Shown piece after piece: positions 53,736-62,739 of a DNA stretch of 64,000 nt (positions are counted from its first letter, which is position 1; each line of letters opens with the position of its first letter). The stretch is taken from assembly GCF_900142385.1 (NCBI RefSeq), contig NZ_FRAQ01000001.1:2046001-2110000 (forward strand), written 5' to 3'. The notes below the pieces were generated by a model. That model made no database searches. It worked only from the letters and a program-made list of their open reading frames with translations, and was not told the DNA's origin. This stretch comes from Marinobacter antarcticus (GTDB lineage Bacteria > Pseudomonadota > Gammaproteobacteria > Pseudomonadales > Oleiphilaceae). The position numbers and the translations under genes are program-made.

Positions 53736-55199
53736 ATGTCTGAACAACGACAGGTTACGGAAAACGCGGGAGGGTATTCCAAAAGCCGGCTGATGGGTTT
53801 GTTTCTCGGCGCCGGGTTTCTTCTGATGACCGTGTTTTTGTCGCCGCCGGCGTCCATGTCGTTAGAGGCCTGGTCGGCACTGGGCCTTATGTTGCTCATG
53901 GCAACCTGGTGGTCAACCGAGGCCATTCCGATTCCCGCCACAGCTCTGTTGCCGGTTGTGCTGGTGCCTGGGCTTGGCCTTGGGAGCATTTCTCAGGCTT
54001 CCTCGCCTTACGCGCACCCGATCATCTTTCTTTTTTTAGGTGGTTTTACTCTGGGTCTGGCGATGCAGCGCTGGAACCTCCACCGGCGTATTGCCCTGAT
54101 GACACTCAAGGCGGTTGGCAATGAGCCTAAACGGCAGATTGCAGGTTTTATGCTGGCGACAGCTTTTTTGAGTATGTGGGTCAGCAATACCGCAACGGCA
54201 ATCATGATGCTGCCCATAGGCTTGTCGGTTATTGGAATGATGGGCAATGGTCAGTCGGAAAATGTTCAGCGTTATGCCACGGCACTTCTGCTAGCCATTG
54301 CATACTCTGCCAGTATTGGCGGCATTGCGACGCTGATAGGGACGCCGCCTAATGCGCTGCTGGCAGCCTATCTGAATGAGACCCAGGGGATTTCGGTCGG
54401 GTTTGCTCAGTGGATGCTCCTGGGTGTTCCGGTAGCATTGGTTATGCTGGGCCTGATCTGGTGGTGGCTAACGCGCAAGGATTTTGGGCTCATCGCACAA
54501 GAAGGCGCCGGCCAGGCCATACGTGACGAACTCTCGGCCCTGGGCCCAATGGGTCGTGGCGAAAAACTGGTAGCTTTGGTGTTCGTACTGACGGCCAGCG
54601 CCTGGGTGTTCCGGCCCCTGATTTTGGCGAGCATTGCGCCCTGGTTGACCGATACAGGTATTGCTATATCGGCGGCTATTGCCATGTTTATTATTCCCGT
54701 AGACACACGCCGGCAAATCTTTTTGCTTGACTGGGATACCGCGAAAGGGATTCCCTGGGGCGTTCTGTTGTTGTTTGGTGGTGGCCTTGCCATGGCCGGG
54801 GTTATCAGCAGTTCGGGATTGGCAGACTGGATTGCAGCGAGTATGGGTGTGGCGAGCGCACTGCCTGTTGTCGTTATGATCGTGCTGGTTGTCGCGGTGA
54901 TTATTTTTCTCACGGAAGTGACCAGTAACACTGCAACTGCAGCGGCTTTTCTGCCACTCCTCGGGGCACTGGCACTTTCTCAGGGCGCGTCGCCGCTGCT
55001 CCTGACCGTTCCGGCTGCTATTGCCGCCAGTTGTGCATTCATGATGCCCGTTGCGACACCGCCCAACGCCATTGTGTTCTCCAGTGGGCACATGAAGATA
55101 GGCGACATGATCCGCGCCGGGTTCGCGCTGAATATTGCCGGTATTGTTGTGGTTACTCTGCTGTGTTACCTGTTTCTGGACCTGATTTTCACTATCTGA
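53736..55199 (+). CDS. DASS-family (SLC13) carboxylate:sodium transporter
   Basis: 487 residues from the ATG at 53736 (MSEQRQVTENAG), preceded by GGAGGGGAG; an earlier GTG at 53718 is not needed. About eleven to twelve membrane segments. The family's repeated signature SNTAT appears twice (SNTATAIMMLPIG and SNTATAAAFLPLLGAL). Two TPPNA loops (IGTPPNALLAAY and VATPPNAIVFSSG) mark the two inverted repeats that bind Na+ and substrate. Likely substrates are di- or tricarboxylates, but specificity cannot be read from sequence. It follows the amidohydrolase gene and ends before a strong hairpin. Confidence 0.93.
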   Translation: MSEQRQVTENAGGYSKSRLMGLFLGAGFLLMTVFLSPPASMSLEAWSALGLMLLMATWWSTEAIPIPATALLPVVLVPGLGLGSISQASSPYAHPIIFLFLGGFTLGLAMQRWNLHRRIALMTLKAVGNEPKRQIAGFMLATAFLSMWVSNTATAIMMLPIGLSVIGMMGNGQSENVQRYATALLLAIAYSASIGGIATLIGTPPNALLAAYLNETQGISVGFAQWMLLGVPVALVMLGLIWWWLTRKDFGLIAQEGAGQAIRDELSALGPMGRGEKLVALVFVLTASAWVFRPLILASIAPWLTDTGIAISAAIAMFIIPVDTRRQIFLLDWDTAKGIPWGVLLLFGGGLAMAGVISSSGLADWIAASMGVASALPVVVMIVLVVAVIIFLTEVTSNTATAAAFLPLLGALALSQGASPLLLTVPAAIAASCAFMMPVATPPNAIVFSSGHMKIGDMIRAGFALNIAGIVVVTLLCYLFLDLIFTI

Positions 55200-55204
55200 T
55201 CACC

Positions 55205-55234
55205 GTGCGGGCGCATGATACCCTGCGCCCGCAC
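55205..55234 (+). terminator. Perfect 11-bp hairpin after the DASS transporter gene
   Basis: GTGCGGGCGCA (55205-55215) pairs perfectly with TGCGCCCGCAC (55224-55234) around an 8-base loop. It lies 6 bp after the stop. No T-run follows, so it may be a Rho-linked end or an mRNA 3' stabiliser. Confidence 0.5.
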
Positions 55235-55260
55235 TCGTGTATTAACAACGCTCGCGCTCC

Positions 55261-55485
55261 CCACTGCTGCATTACGGCGAAAGTGAACGCATCGTTTCGC
55301 GCCGGGCTTTTCCCATGCTCGATATGAAGCGCCTCGTTACTGCGTTGGGCTACCCATCGGGAGGCTTCCGCGCGACGATCGACGACCTGATTGATCTCGA
55401 TCACCCCGCCATCGTTCCTATCCATCATGCGGGCTTCAAGCACTTTGTTATGCTCAGAACCATTCGTGATCGCCTTACCCCATGA
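55261..55485 (+). pseudogene. Fragment of a C39-family peptidase gene
   Basis: A plus-strand reading in one frame gives LHYGESERIVSRRAFPMLD, then MKRLVTALGYPSGGFRATI and DDLIDLDHPAIVPIHHAG, ending GFKHFVMLR. This matches the C-terminal half of C39-type peptidase domains, whose catalytic His lies in a GxxHFVVL motif. The catalytic Cys region is missing (upstream is a stop and non-coding sequence), and the reading stops at 55485 in a shifted tail. No start or ribosome binding site is seen. It is a truncated remnant, not a working protease. Confidence 0.6.
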
Positions 55486-55816
55486 CGACGGGCCAGGCGA
55501 ATGGGTTGTATGCTTGCGTTCCTGTGCCAGTAAAGGCGTTTTTGTACCTTCAGTCGTGTTTCTGGACAGCGAGCTCAGCCCCATTCGCCTGGTAACGGAC
55601 CTGGTTTCGGCTTTTGAGCCGGAGAACTGGCATCGCCGTGGCTATCTGGAAGCCCGGATTCCGGTTTTCGCCGCTAAGGAAGAGCGCTGGATGCTGGTCT
55701 TTACTCGCGCCCAAGACCTCGAAGGCCAGACGGTTATTAAAACCCGTCGTGGCCCGCATAAGATACCTCATGTCAGCACAGGCGAGTTCGGGCTGATCAT
55801 GATGGCGGCACAGTAA
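55459..55816 (+). pseudogene. Fragment resembling MalM-type proteins, N-terminus missing
   Basis: In another frame the sequence reads SEPFVIALPHDDGPGEWV, GVFVPSVVFLDSELSPIR, ERWMLVFTRAQDLEGQT and KIPHVSTGEFGL to a stop at 55816. This follows the MalM C-terminal pattern (VFxPxVxxLDxxxxP, LVFTxxxDLxxxT). The N-terminal signal peptide and first domain are missing. The open frame (from 55391) begins in the C39 remnant, apparently at a deletion junction near 55460-55476. It could be expressed as a short protein, but the missing secretion signal makes decay more likely. Confidence 0.5.
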
Positions 55817-55821
55817 CCGGT

Positions 55822-56853
55822 TTAGTCTTCCTTTTTGCTCAGGTCCAGCCACTGCTGCGAGAACCAGTAAAAGTTGCCATCACCGGCCGGGTGCGTGCAG
55901 TTGTAGCGGAACCGACGACTGTTGAAAGGTTTTGGTGCCTTGACGGAGGTTCCCGCCTCAGTGGCCTCAAGATCTATGCGACCCATGCCAGAGGCGAAAC
56001 AGGTCAACCTTGCGGGATCAATCGCTTCCGAAGGTGGAAAAGTAAGTGTTGGAGGGTTGTCCGTTATGATGCCATCGGGCAGCTGGTTGGTGTCTATGGG
56101 AAACGCCTTGCTGTTGAGCTTGTCTTCGAGGCCGTTAAGCCGCCCATAGGCATTGGCCATGGGGAATCTGGGCAAGCGGGTTTTTCCCGAAAGCGGACCT
56201 ATAGCCCCGGATTGCTGTCCAAAGCCGAACCAGCCGCGCTCAGCTACCTCTGCCTCCAATGCGCCATCAAACTCCCCATACGGATAAGCGAACAGAGGAA
56301 GGCTGGCTCCAAGGCGCTTTTTAAGCGTAGCCTGCGCAGAATCCAGGCTACGTGTTACCCGCTGCTCCCAGTCCGTCTCTGTCTCATCAGGTTTTTTCGC
56401 GAGGTGCTCATGCCCGGCTGTGTGGTTGGCTATGGTGACGCCATCGCGCTCAGACAGTTCCCGTAACTGTTGCCAGGTCATATAGCCGTCGCTGCCGACA
56501 GCCGCAGTATCCACGAAAATGGTATAGGGCAGGGAGTGCTCACGGAGAATGCCTGCTGCTTCACTGTAAACCGATTCATAGGCATCATCGAAGGTGATGG
56601 CGATGCGCTGGCCGGCTGATGGATCGCCGGAAAACACATTTTTCGTTGCGTCGGGCAGTTCAACAACATCCATGCCCAGCTTCCTGATCATGTCGAGCTG
56701 GGCCCGGAACAGGGATACAGAGGTACTGGTGGAAGGTGGCGTGGCATCGCTGATGTGATGGTACTGAAGAACTACGAGGTCGGCTCTTGCAGAGAAGCTT
56801 ACCAGAAAGATTGAAAACAAGGCCGCTGATATACAGAGTTTTTGTGCTCTCAT
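55822..56853 (-). CDS. Exported polysaccharide deacetylase
   Basis: 343 residues of the NodB-type carbohydrate esterase 4 family. The signal peptide ends near SFSARADLVV. The first catalytic motif is IAITFDDAYESVY (Asp-Asp), the metal-binding His pair is in NHTAGHEH, and PLFAYPYGEFD gives a third motif. An extra C-terminal domain of about 100 residues carries Cys pairs. Expected to deacetylate a cell-wall or exopolysaccharide in the periplasm or outside. GGAG precedes the ATG, which overlaps the stop of the DnaJ-like gene by 4 bp (ATGA). Confidence 0.9.
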   Translation of the reverse strand: MRAQKLCISAALFSIFLVSFSARADLVVLQYHHISDATPPSTSTSVSLFRAQLDMIRKLGMDVVELPDATKNVFSGDPSAGQRIAITFDDAYESVYSEAAGILREHSLPYTIFVDTAAVGSDGYMTWQQLRELSERDGVTIANHTAGHEHLAKKPDETETDWEQRVTRSLDSAQATLKKRLGASLPLFAYPYGEFDGALEAEVAERGWFGFGQQSGAIGPLSGKTRLPRFPMANAYGRLNGLEDKLNSKAFPIDTNQLPDGIITDNPPTLTFPPSEAIDPARLTCFASGMGRIDLEATEAGTSVKAPKPFNSRRFRYNCTHPAGDGNFYWFSQQWLDLSKKED

Positions 56854-57563
56854 GTCTGCTCCATCATCTGACTGAAATGCGCTTTTAGTACGTCAAAAGC
56901 CTCGTTGAGTGCCTGGATTTGCTCCGTATTACCACCCCGATCCGGGTGAGCTTGCATCACGGCGCGACGAAATGCCTGTTTTGCTGTGAGGAAACTTTCT
57001 GGAATCGCATCGAACCCGAGCATGTTTGCAGCTGCGAGAGCTTCAGGCCTGGTGGGCCCTGAGTTTTGGTGGCCTGCCCAGAACCTGTCCATCATCTGCT
57101 GAATGGCATCCTCCGGAAGTTCGTACTGGGACAGGTCCAGATAGAAACTGCGAAGACTGTCCACGGCACCAGGAAAGCCGTTTCCGGCGATCGTGTTCTG
57201 GCGCTCAATACCAATGCGCAAGGGCGAGATAAACAGGTTTTCACCGGCCTCAGCCAGTGCATCTCTCAGACGATACAGTGTATGAAAAAGCAGAAAGTGC
57301 ACAGGGTAGAGCTTTTGCGGGTCGTGAAACTCAAGATCTCCAATCAGCTTCCAGGGCGGTCTTTGCAGTCTCTTGATCAGGTTGAGCTCGTCCAAGCCGT
57401 CCGGCGAATTGCGAAGTTCGTGCTCTACAGCCACGAACAGGTGCTGGACTTGCTGTTCCAGTATCGTATCAGGCTCAATTGATCGTGCTGGCCGTGAGTG
57501 ATCCGGGGAGATAGGGTTGCTCTTCCCATTACAGATTTTGGTCACAGTACTAAAATTAGACAT
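56850..57563 (-). CDS. DnaJ-domain protein (DnaJ-related family)
   Basis: 237 residues from the ATG at 57563 (MSNFSTVTK); a longer reading to 57662 has no family support. The N-terminal two-thirds is a DnaJ-related domain (LFVAVEHELRNSPDGLDELN, HDPQKLYPVHFLLFHTLY). A C-terminal J-domain follows (TAKQAFRRAVMQAHPDRGGN) with the HPD motif intact, so it should stimulate a DnaK-type ATPase. There is no Gly/Phe or zinc region, so it is a specialised co-chaperone. It is coupled to the deacetylase by an ATGA overlap. Confidence 0.87.
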   Translation of the reverse strand: MSNFSTVTKICNGKSNPISPDHSRPARSIEPDTILEQQVQHLFVAVEHELRNSPDGLDELNLIKRLQRPPWKLIGDLEFHDPQKLYPVHFLLFHTLYRLRDALAEAGENLFISPLRIGIERQNTIAGNGFPGAVDSLRSFYLDLSQYELPEDAIQQMMDRFWAGHQNSGPTRPEALAAANMLGFDAIPESFLTAKQAFRRAVMQAHPDRGGNTEQIQALNEAFDVLKAHFSQMMEQT

Positions 57564-57739
57564 AGCTTTAATGTTAAGGCAGTGGTCGCCGACAGGGAAG
57601 AGCTGCGAGCCGGGAAAGTCCGCCAATAAACTGAGCCGTTGAAAAGCAGGTCGCCATTTCAACTTCAGTTTGCCGATGATCTTTTTTTTGAACTCAACAT
57701 ATCCATGTCGGTGTCCTGTTCCTGAAATGATGGGATGCG

Positions 57740-57745
57740 TATAAT
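57740..57745 (+). promoter_or_regulatory. Perfect -10 hexamer at the ttcA start
   Basis: TATAAT is only 3 bp before the first in-frame ATG (57749). Transcription would begin near 57752, so translation should use the ATG at 57764 or 57779. No good -35 is seen 16-18 bp upstream. Otherwise the hexamer is coincidental. Confidence 0.4.
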
Positions 57746-57748
57746 CCT

Positions 57749-58699
57749 ATGACCATTTTCCCAATGAACACAGTTGATATGTCCGAAGCGATAACAGGCA
57801 GCGAAAAAAAAACCTCTAGTGCCGAATACGCACGTTCCCAGAAAGTCGAGCAGAATAAATTGCAGAAGCGTCTGCGCCGGGAAACCGGCCAGGCAATTGC
57901 AGATTTCTCGATGATTGAAGCAGGCGACAAGGTAATGTGTTGTTTGTCCGGTGGAAAGGACTCTTATGCCATGCTGGACATTCTGCTCAATCTGCAGAAA
58001 AGCGCACCTGTTTCGTTTGAGCTGATTGCTGTCAATCTGGATCAGAAACAGCCGGGTTTCCCGGAAGAGATTCTGCCGCGCTATCTGGCTGATCTTGGCA
58101 TCGAATATCATATCATCGAGAAAGATACCTACAGCATCGTCATGGACAAGGTGCCGGAGGGCAAAACCACCTGTGGGCTATGCTCGCGGCTGCGTCGCGG
58201 TATTCTCTACAACTTTGCCGAAGAGCACGGCGTTACCAAAATTGCACTGGGGCACCATCGTGACGATCTGCTGGAAACCCTGTTTCTGAATATGTTTTAC
58301 GGCGGCAAGCTTAAAACCATGCCGCCAGTGCTGCACAGTGATGATGGTCGTAATACGGTTATTCGCCCGCTGGCATACAGCCGGGAGAAAGATATCGCGC
58401 GTTACGCCGCGCTGAGGCAGTTCCCTATCATTCCGTGTAATCTATGTGGCTCTCAGGAAAACCTGCAACGTCAGGTTATCAAAGAGATGTTCCAGCAGTG
58501 GGACAAGCAGCACCCTGGGCGGCTTGAAAGCATGTTCAAGGCCTTGTGCAATGTTGAACCATCCCATCTTGCTGACACCAATCTCTATGATTTTCGCGAG
58601 GGCAAGCGCATGGGTGGTAAGCGCCAGGCGGTTCAGACCTCCATGCCGGCGCAAGAGCCAGAGGAGAACTTTGGCCGCTTGGATGTTCTGAATATCTGA
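57749..58699 (+). CDS. ttcA: tRNA 2-thiocytidine(32) synthetase
   Basis: Thiolates cytidine-32 of certain tRNAs using an iron-sulfur cluster and ATP. The product is 316 residues from the first ATG, but the N-terminus is uncertain (see the -10 at 57740); the family core begins near [15 protein letters not shown]. The PP-loop SGGKDS is at 67-72. The cluster cysteines are the CGLCSR pair ([12 protein letters not shown]) and a third in [10 protein letters not shown]. Length and motifs fit TtcA rather than TilS. No Shine-Dalgarno sequence is clear for any candidate start, which fits a leaderless or short-leader message. Confidence 0.94.
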   Translation: MTIFPMNTVDMSEAITGSEKKTSSAEYARSQKVEQNKLQKRLRRETGQAIADFSMIEAGDKVMCCLSGGKDSYAMLDILLNLQKSAPVSFELIAVNLDQKQPGFPEEILPRYLADLGIEYHIIEKDTYSIVMDKVPEGKTTCGLCSRLRRGILYNFAEEHGVTKIALGHHRDDLLETLFLNMFYGGKLKTMPPVLHSDDGRNTVIRPLAYSREKDIARYAALRQFPIIPCNLCGSQENLQRQVIKEMFQQWDKQHPGRLESMFKALCNVEPSHLADTNLYDFREGKRMGGKRQAVQTSMPAQEPEENFGRLDVLNI

Positions 58700-58737
58700 G
58701 AGTTTGGCTGAGAGTCCGGCTATGAATCAGAGCTGGC

Positions 58738-59427
58738 TCAATGGCCGACCACCGCCATAAGCGGCAGCGTCCACAGCCCGAAAAGAATCAGCAGGGCGCC
58801 AGTGAATTTCCGGAACATCTGATTGCTTTTTAATCCGCTGATCCAGCTGGCTGCGTAACCGGTCGCAAGCATGGATGGCAGGGTGCCAAGACCAAAAAAC
58901 ATCATGGTGAGTGCAGCTGAGCCAACAGTCGGTTGCAAAGCCGCCCAGCCCAGCGTGCTGTAGACGAGCCCGCACGGCAACCATCCCCAGAGGGCTCCAA
59001 GTGCAAGCGCCTGGCCTGCGTGATTGACTGGAAGGAGCCGGCGCGTAAAGGGCGACAGCCGTTTCCAGAGCGGCGCACCGATACGCTCCACATAGCGGAT
59101 GCCCTGCCACCATTGCCCCATAGATAAACCCATGAAAATCAGAAGTATACCCGCGATCGAGCGTAGAATAATGCCCAGTTCAGCCCATTGATTCGCAGCC
59201 GATGTGCTTAATATCGCAACCAGCGTTGCTATTAATGCATAACTTCCGATTCGCCCGGAATTGAAGGCAATCAGCAGCAGTGACTGGCGTAGACGAAATC
59301 CCTTTCCAACCGGCAGCGCCATGGAAAGAGACGCGCTTATCCCTCCGCACATGCTAAGGCAATGGGTGCTGCCGAGAAGGCCAATAAGGAACGCACTGGG
59401 ATAGCTTAGATACAGTTCGGGATTCAT
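58738..59427 (-). CDS. TauE/SafE-type membrane protein linked to cbb3 oxidase genes
   Basis: 229 residues, about six membrane segments. N-terminal GLLGSTHCLSMCGGISA and middle LGALWGWLPCGLVYSTLGW are mirror-like motifs with conserved Cys, typical of the COG2836 sulfite-exporter-like/DsbD-like family. These genes often follow ccoS in cbb3 clusters and are thought to help copper or redox delivery to the oxidase; that role is inferred from context. Its ATG overlaps the ccoS stop by 4 bp (ATGA). Confidence 0.85.
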   Translation of the reverse strand: MNPELYLSYPSAFLIGLLGSTHCLSMCGGISASLSMALPVGKGFRLRQSLLLIAFNSGRIGSYALIATLVAILSTSAANQWAELGIILRSIAGILLIFMGLSMGQWWQGIRYVERIGAPLWKRLSPFTRRLLPVNHAGQALALGALWGWLPCGLVYSTLGWAALQPTVGSAALTMMFFGLGTLPSMLATGYAASWISGLKSNQMFRKFTGALLILFGLWTLPLMAVVGH

Positions 59428-59678
59428 GGGCGGTCAGGTTCGTCCTCAGGACTATCGTCCTGATCATCGGCCGTTCCACCGGACGGATCCTCGGTCTTTT
59501 GCGGTTTGTCCGTGCGTGCCTCGTCCGGGATCATATCTTTGTCATCGTCATACAGAATGCGGTGTGCCGGCCCTTCCAGGTCGTCATACTGGCCATTTTT
59601 AACGGCCCAGGAAAATAGCAAAAGGCCCATCACCACCAGGATTAGCATGACCGGCACCAGGAACATTACGATTTGCAC
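59424..59678 (-). CDS. ccoS: cbb3-type cytochrome oxidase assembly protein CcoS
   Basis: 84 residues. A single N-terminal membrane segment (MFLVPVMLILVVMGLLLFSW) is followed by the CcoS signature VKNGQYDDLEGPAHRILYDDD, then a long acidic tail. The start is a GTG at 59678 with GAGG upstream; the ATG four codons later is possible. CcoS is needed for cofactor (heme/copper) insertion in cbb3 oxidase. It lies 83 bp after ccoI and is overlapped by the TauE/SafE gene. Confidence 0.93.
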   Translation of the reverse strand: MQIVMFLVPVMLILVVMGLLLFSWAVKNGQYDDLEGPAHRILYDDDKDMIPDEARTDKPQKTEDPSGGTADDQDDSPEDEPDRP

Positions 59679-59761
59679 GGAATAAACCTCATAGTTAAAG
59701 CCTAGTGTTTACGGTATCAGCGCGTGGCTTGCGCGCCAAATTCCGGTACTTTCCCCGGCAC

Positions 59762-62179
59762 TTAGCCACGATCTACGGGGCGGGTTTCGGTGCCAAGGCG
59801 CAAGGCGTTGAGTACAACAATCAGCGAGCTTAGTGACATACCGATTGCTGCAAGCCAAGGTGGAACCAGACCGGCGGCTGCAAGGGGCAGGGCGCAGACA
59901 TTGTAGACAAGAGCCCATGCCATGTTCTGGCGAATGACTTTACGCGTACGGCGGCTGGTGTCCAGCGCTTCTACCAGTTGCATCAACTGCCCATTGAGCA
60001 ATACCGCATCTGCCTTGAGCTGAGTGAGATCGGCCGCACTGCCCATCGCCACCGATATGCCGGCGCCTGCCATAGACGGGAGGTCGTTGAGACCGTCTCC
60101 GACCATCATTACCTGGCGTCCTTCCGACTTCAGCTTATTCAGAACGTCCAGTTTCTCCTCCGGTGAGGCTTGGCCAATCGCTTCGTCGATGCCCAGCATA
60201 TCAGCAATCTGGCGGACGTGGCCGGAACGGTCGCCGCTCAGCAACAGTGTACGGATACCCGCATCCTGTAGAGCTTTGACCGCTTGTGCGGCATCTTCCC
60301 GGGGCTGATCATCAAGCCGGAAGCAGGCCAGCCACTCATTTTCTGACGCCAGCCAGATTTCCATGCCCGAGTGCAGTTCTGACTCAGGTTCTGATGCGCT
60401 AATGTGTTGCGCAACAAAGGCTTTGTGGCCAATAAAAAAGGCCTGATCACCGAATTGCCCAGAAAGTCCTCCGCCCAGATGGTTGTTCACATGGTCAACG
60501 GTTGCTGCGGGGCGATTATGGAAGACCCGGGCGATCGGGTGCTCCGAATATCGCTCCAGGCCAGCCGCAAGCCGCAGGCACGTGTCTTCGTCTTTACTGC
60601 CGACAACATGGGTATTGATCAGGCTCAGTTCGCCCCGGGTCAGGGTGCCGGTTTTATCGAAGACTACCGTATCGATGGAGTTCATGGACTCTAGCGCATG
60701 GCCCCGGGTGGGAAGAAAGCCGTGGCGCCGCAGTTTGACGGTGGCCGAGGTAATAGCGGTAGGTGTCGCAAGCGACAGGGCGCAAGGGCAAGTTACTACA
60801 AGAACCGAAAGCGTAATATCGAAGGCATTGTCTGCGCCTGCCAGCCACCACCCTACCCAGACTACGGGTGCGAGAATGAGAACTCGCCCGACAAACTTGC
60901 CGGCAATGCGATCTGCCATGCGAGCCACCGGTGGCTTTTCTGACTGAACGCGATCCAGTATCCGCAGAATACCGGAAAGGCGCGTTTGGGCGCCGGATTT
61001 CTCCACCTGAACATCCAACGGGTTTTCGCCGTTGATACTTCCGGCATGGACGGTATCTCCAGGCACCCGGGTTTCCGGCAGGTACTCGCCGGTAAGTGCA
61101 GATTCGTTGAGAGTGGACTGACCCCGCAGAATCACGCCGTCAATGGGCAGGGTTTCACCGGGCCTGATCCGAACTACATCACCGGATTTCACCTCGTGAG
61201 CCGGTATGATTTCCGTTAGCTCTCCGCGTACTCGGGTTGCGACTGTTGGATGAAAGCCTGCCAGAGCGTTGCCTGTAAGCCCTGCACGGTATCTGGCCTG
61301 AACTTCAATGTAGCGGCCAAGCAACAGGAAAAACGTGAACATGCAAACGGATTCAAAATACACCTCTTCACCACCCATGACGGTGACCCAGGCGCTGGCC
61401 AGATAAGCAAGCCCGATCGCAATGGCAACGGGTACATCCATGGTCAGATGGCGGGTTCTGATGTCGCGCTGTGCGTTGCGGAAAAATGGCCCTGCGCTGT
61501 ATAGCACAACCGGAGTGGCTACCAGCAGGCTGAACCAGCGGAAAAACGACACAAACTCCGGCGAAAGGCCACTGACGAACTCAAAATAGAGCGGAAAAGC
61601 CAGCATCATGCTCTGGAAGCTGCCAATGCCGGCGACGGCCAGACGAATCAGCATGGAGCGGTGTTCCGCTTTCAGTTGATCCTCAACGGCGTCTGACTGA
61701 TAGGGGCGGGCGGTGTATCCGAGTTCATGAATAGCGATCAGTAAATCACTCAGGGCAGCTTTGTCCTGAGCCCAGACGAGCCGCGCCCTTTGGGTTGTGT
61801 GGTTAACGGAGAAGGAGAGCACGCCCGGTTGCTTTTTCATGTGGTTTTCCAGCAACCAGATACACGCAGCGCAGGTAATACCACCAATCAAAAGCTGAGC
61901 TTCCTGGCCGCCCTTAACAGGAGAAACGAAAGCTTGCTGTACAAGAGGATGATCCAGCTCTCTGAGCCGGTCGAGCTCGGAGTCTGTCAGCTGCCGGGGT
62001 GTGATGGCCGTTTCTGTGCGGAGCTGATAAAAGCCGGTAAGACCTTCGCTGTGAATCGTTTCACAGACGGCCTTGCAACCCTGGCAGCAGAAAAATCGGG
62101 TTTGCCCATCGAGCTGAAGTGTAATCGGCGGCTCACCGTCAGCCGGTTCGCCGCAGTGGAAGCAATCCAGGGGGGTCAC
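59762..62179 (-). CDS. ccoI: Copper-type P1B ATPase for cbb3 oxidase assembly
   Basis: 805 residues. An N-terminal Cys-rich metal-binding segment (DCFHCGEPA, RFFCCQGCKAVC) is typical of FixI/CcoI, followed by an HMA domain (GGITCAACIWLLE). The membrane copper site is TCPCALSLATPTA (CPC). The phosphorylation motif is FDKTGTLTRGE and the hinge is MVGDGLNDLPSMAGA. It pumps copper outward across the inner membrane for cbb3 assembly. The start is a GTG at 62179 overlapping the ccoH stop (GTGA). Its place in ccoGHIS makes the assembly role likelier than general copper efflux. Confidence 0.95.
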   Translation of the reverse strand: MTPLDCFHCGEPADGEPPITLQLDGQTRFFCCQGCKAVCETIHSEGLTGFYQLRTETAITPRQLTDSELDRLRELDHPLVQQAFVSPVKGGQEAQLLIGGITCAACIWLLENHMKKQPGVLSFSVNHTTQRARLVWAQDKAALSDLLIAIHELGYTARPYQSDAVEDQLKAEHRSMLIRLAVAGIGSFQSMMLAFPLYFEFVSGLSPEFVSFFRWFSLLVATPVVLYSAGPFFRNAQRDIRTRHLTMDVPVAIAIGLAYLASAWVTVMGGEEVYFESVCMFTFFLLLGRYIEVQARYRAGLTGNALAGFHPTVATRVRGELTEIIPAHEVKSGDVVRIRPGETLPIDGVILRGQSTLNESALTGEYLPETRVPGDTVHAGSINGENPLDVQVEKSGAQTRLSGILRILDRVQSEKPPVARMADRIAGKFVGRVLILAPVVWVGWWLAGADNAFDITLSVLVVTCPCALSLATPTAITSATVKLRRHGFLPTRGHALESMNSIDTVVFDKTGTLTRGELSLINTHVVGSKDEDTCLRLAAGLERYSEHPIARVFHNRPAATVDHVNNHLGGGLSGQFGDQAFFIGHKAFVAQHISASEPESELHSGMEIWLASENEWLACFRLDDQPREDAAQAVKALQDAGIRTLLLSGDRSGHVRQIADMLGIDEAIGQASPEEKLDVLNKLKSEGRQVMMVGDGLNDLPSMAGAGISVAMGSAADLTQLKADAVLLNGQLMQLVEALDTSRRTRKVIRQNMAWALVYNVCALPLAAAGLVPPWLAAIGMSLSSLIVVLNALRLGTETRPVDRG

Positions 62180-62691
62180 CCTTGCGCGGAGCCGTCCGGA
62201 CCCATATGAAGCTTGCCTTTTGCGGGCAACAAGGCTTCACCCTTAAGGCGCCATTGATTATCCGGTCCACGGAGGTCGTAATACCAGCGCCCGTCGATAT
62301 CGTGCATCATGGTTCCAGTATAATGGCCGTTGCCGTCACTCCGGAACTGAATGGTTCGATCCCTCTGGGCCAGCGTCGGGTGAAACAGGTTAAGCACCAG
62401 ATAGGGGAAATCTGCCGGACCCTGCTGAGTGTTAACATTCAGCATAATGCTGCGGTCCTCGAACGCCATGTCAGCGCTCAGGCCCATCTCTTTGGCAGCC
62501 TGGTCTCGGGCTATCTCAAGGTTGATGCCACGGCCTTCTTTCGAATAATCGTCGGTAACCATCGTATCTTTCATGTTCGAGGCTACGACCAGCATGACCA
62601 TGCAGAAGGTAATTGCAGACAGCGGCGCTATGGTCAGAAACCAGAACCAGGGCTGTCGATACCAGGGTGCTACGGGTACTTCTTGATTCAT
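62176..62691 (-). CDS. ccoH: FixH/CcoH family protein
   Basis: 171 residues. One N-terminal membrane segment (WFLTIAPLSAITFCMVMLVV) and a periplasmic domain of the FixH type (DDYSKEGRGINLEIARDQAA, NLFHPTLAQRDRTIQF, HDIDGRWYYDL). Stabilises or helps assemble cbb3 oxidase with CcoG and CcoI. It is translationally linked to ccoI (GTGA overlap) and follows ccoG by 48 bp. Confidence 0.93.
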   Translation of the reverse strand: MNQEVPVAPWYRQPWFWFLTIAPLSAITFCMVMLVVASNMKDTMVTDDYSKEGRGINLEIARDQAAKEMGLSADMAFEDRSIMLNVNTQQGPADFPYLVLNLFHPTLAQRDRTIQFRSDGNGHYTGTMMHDIDGRWYYDLRGPDNQWRLKGEALLPAKGKLHMGPDGSAQG

Positions 62692-62739
62692 AATGCTCAG
62701 TCTCGTCTTTTACAGGTTACCAACAGTGACCCCGAAGGA

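Noticed and set aside
59762..62179. General copper-efflux ATPase CopA
   Set aside because: The N-terminal Cys-rich FixI-type segment and the ccoG-ccoH-ccoI-ccoS order point to the oxidase assembly ATPase.
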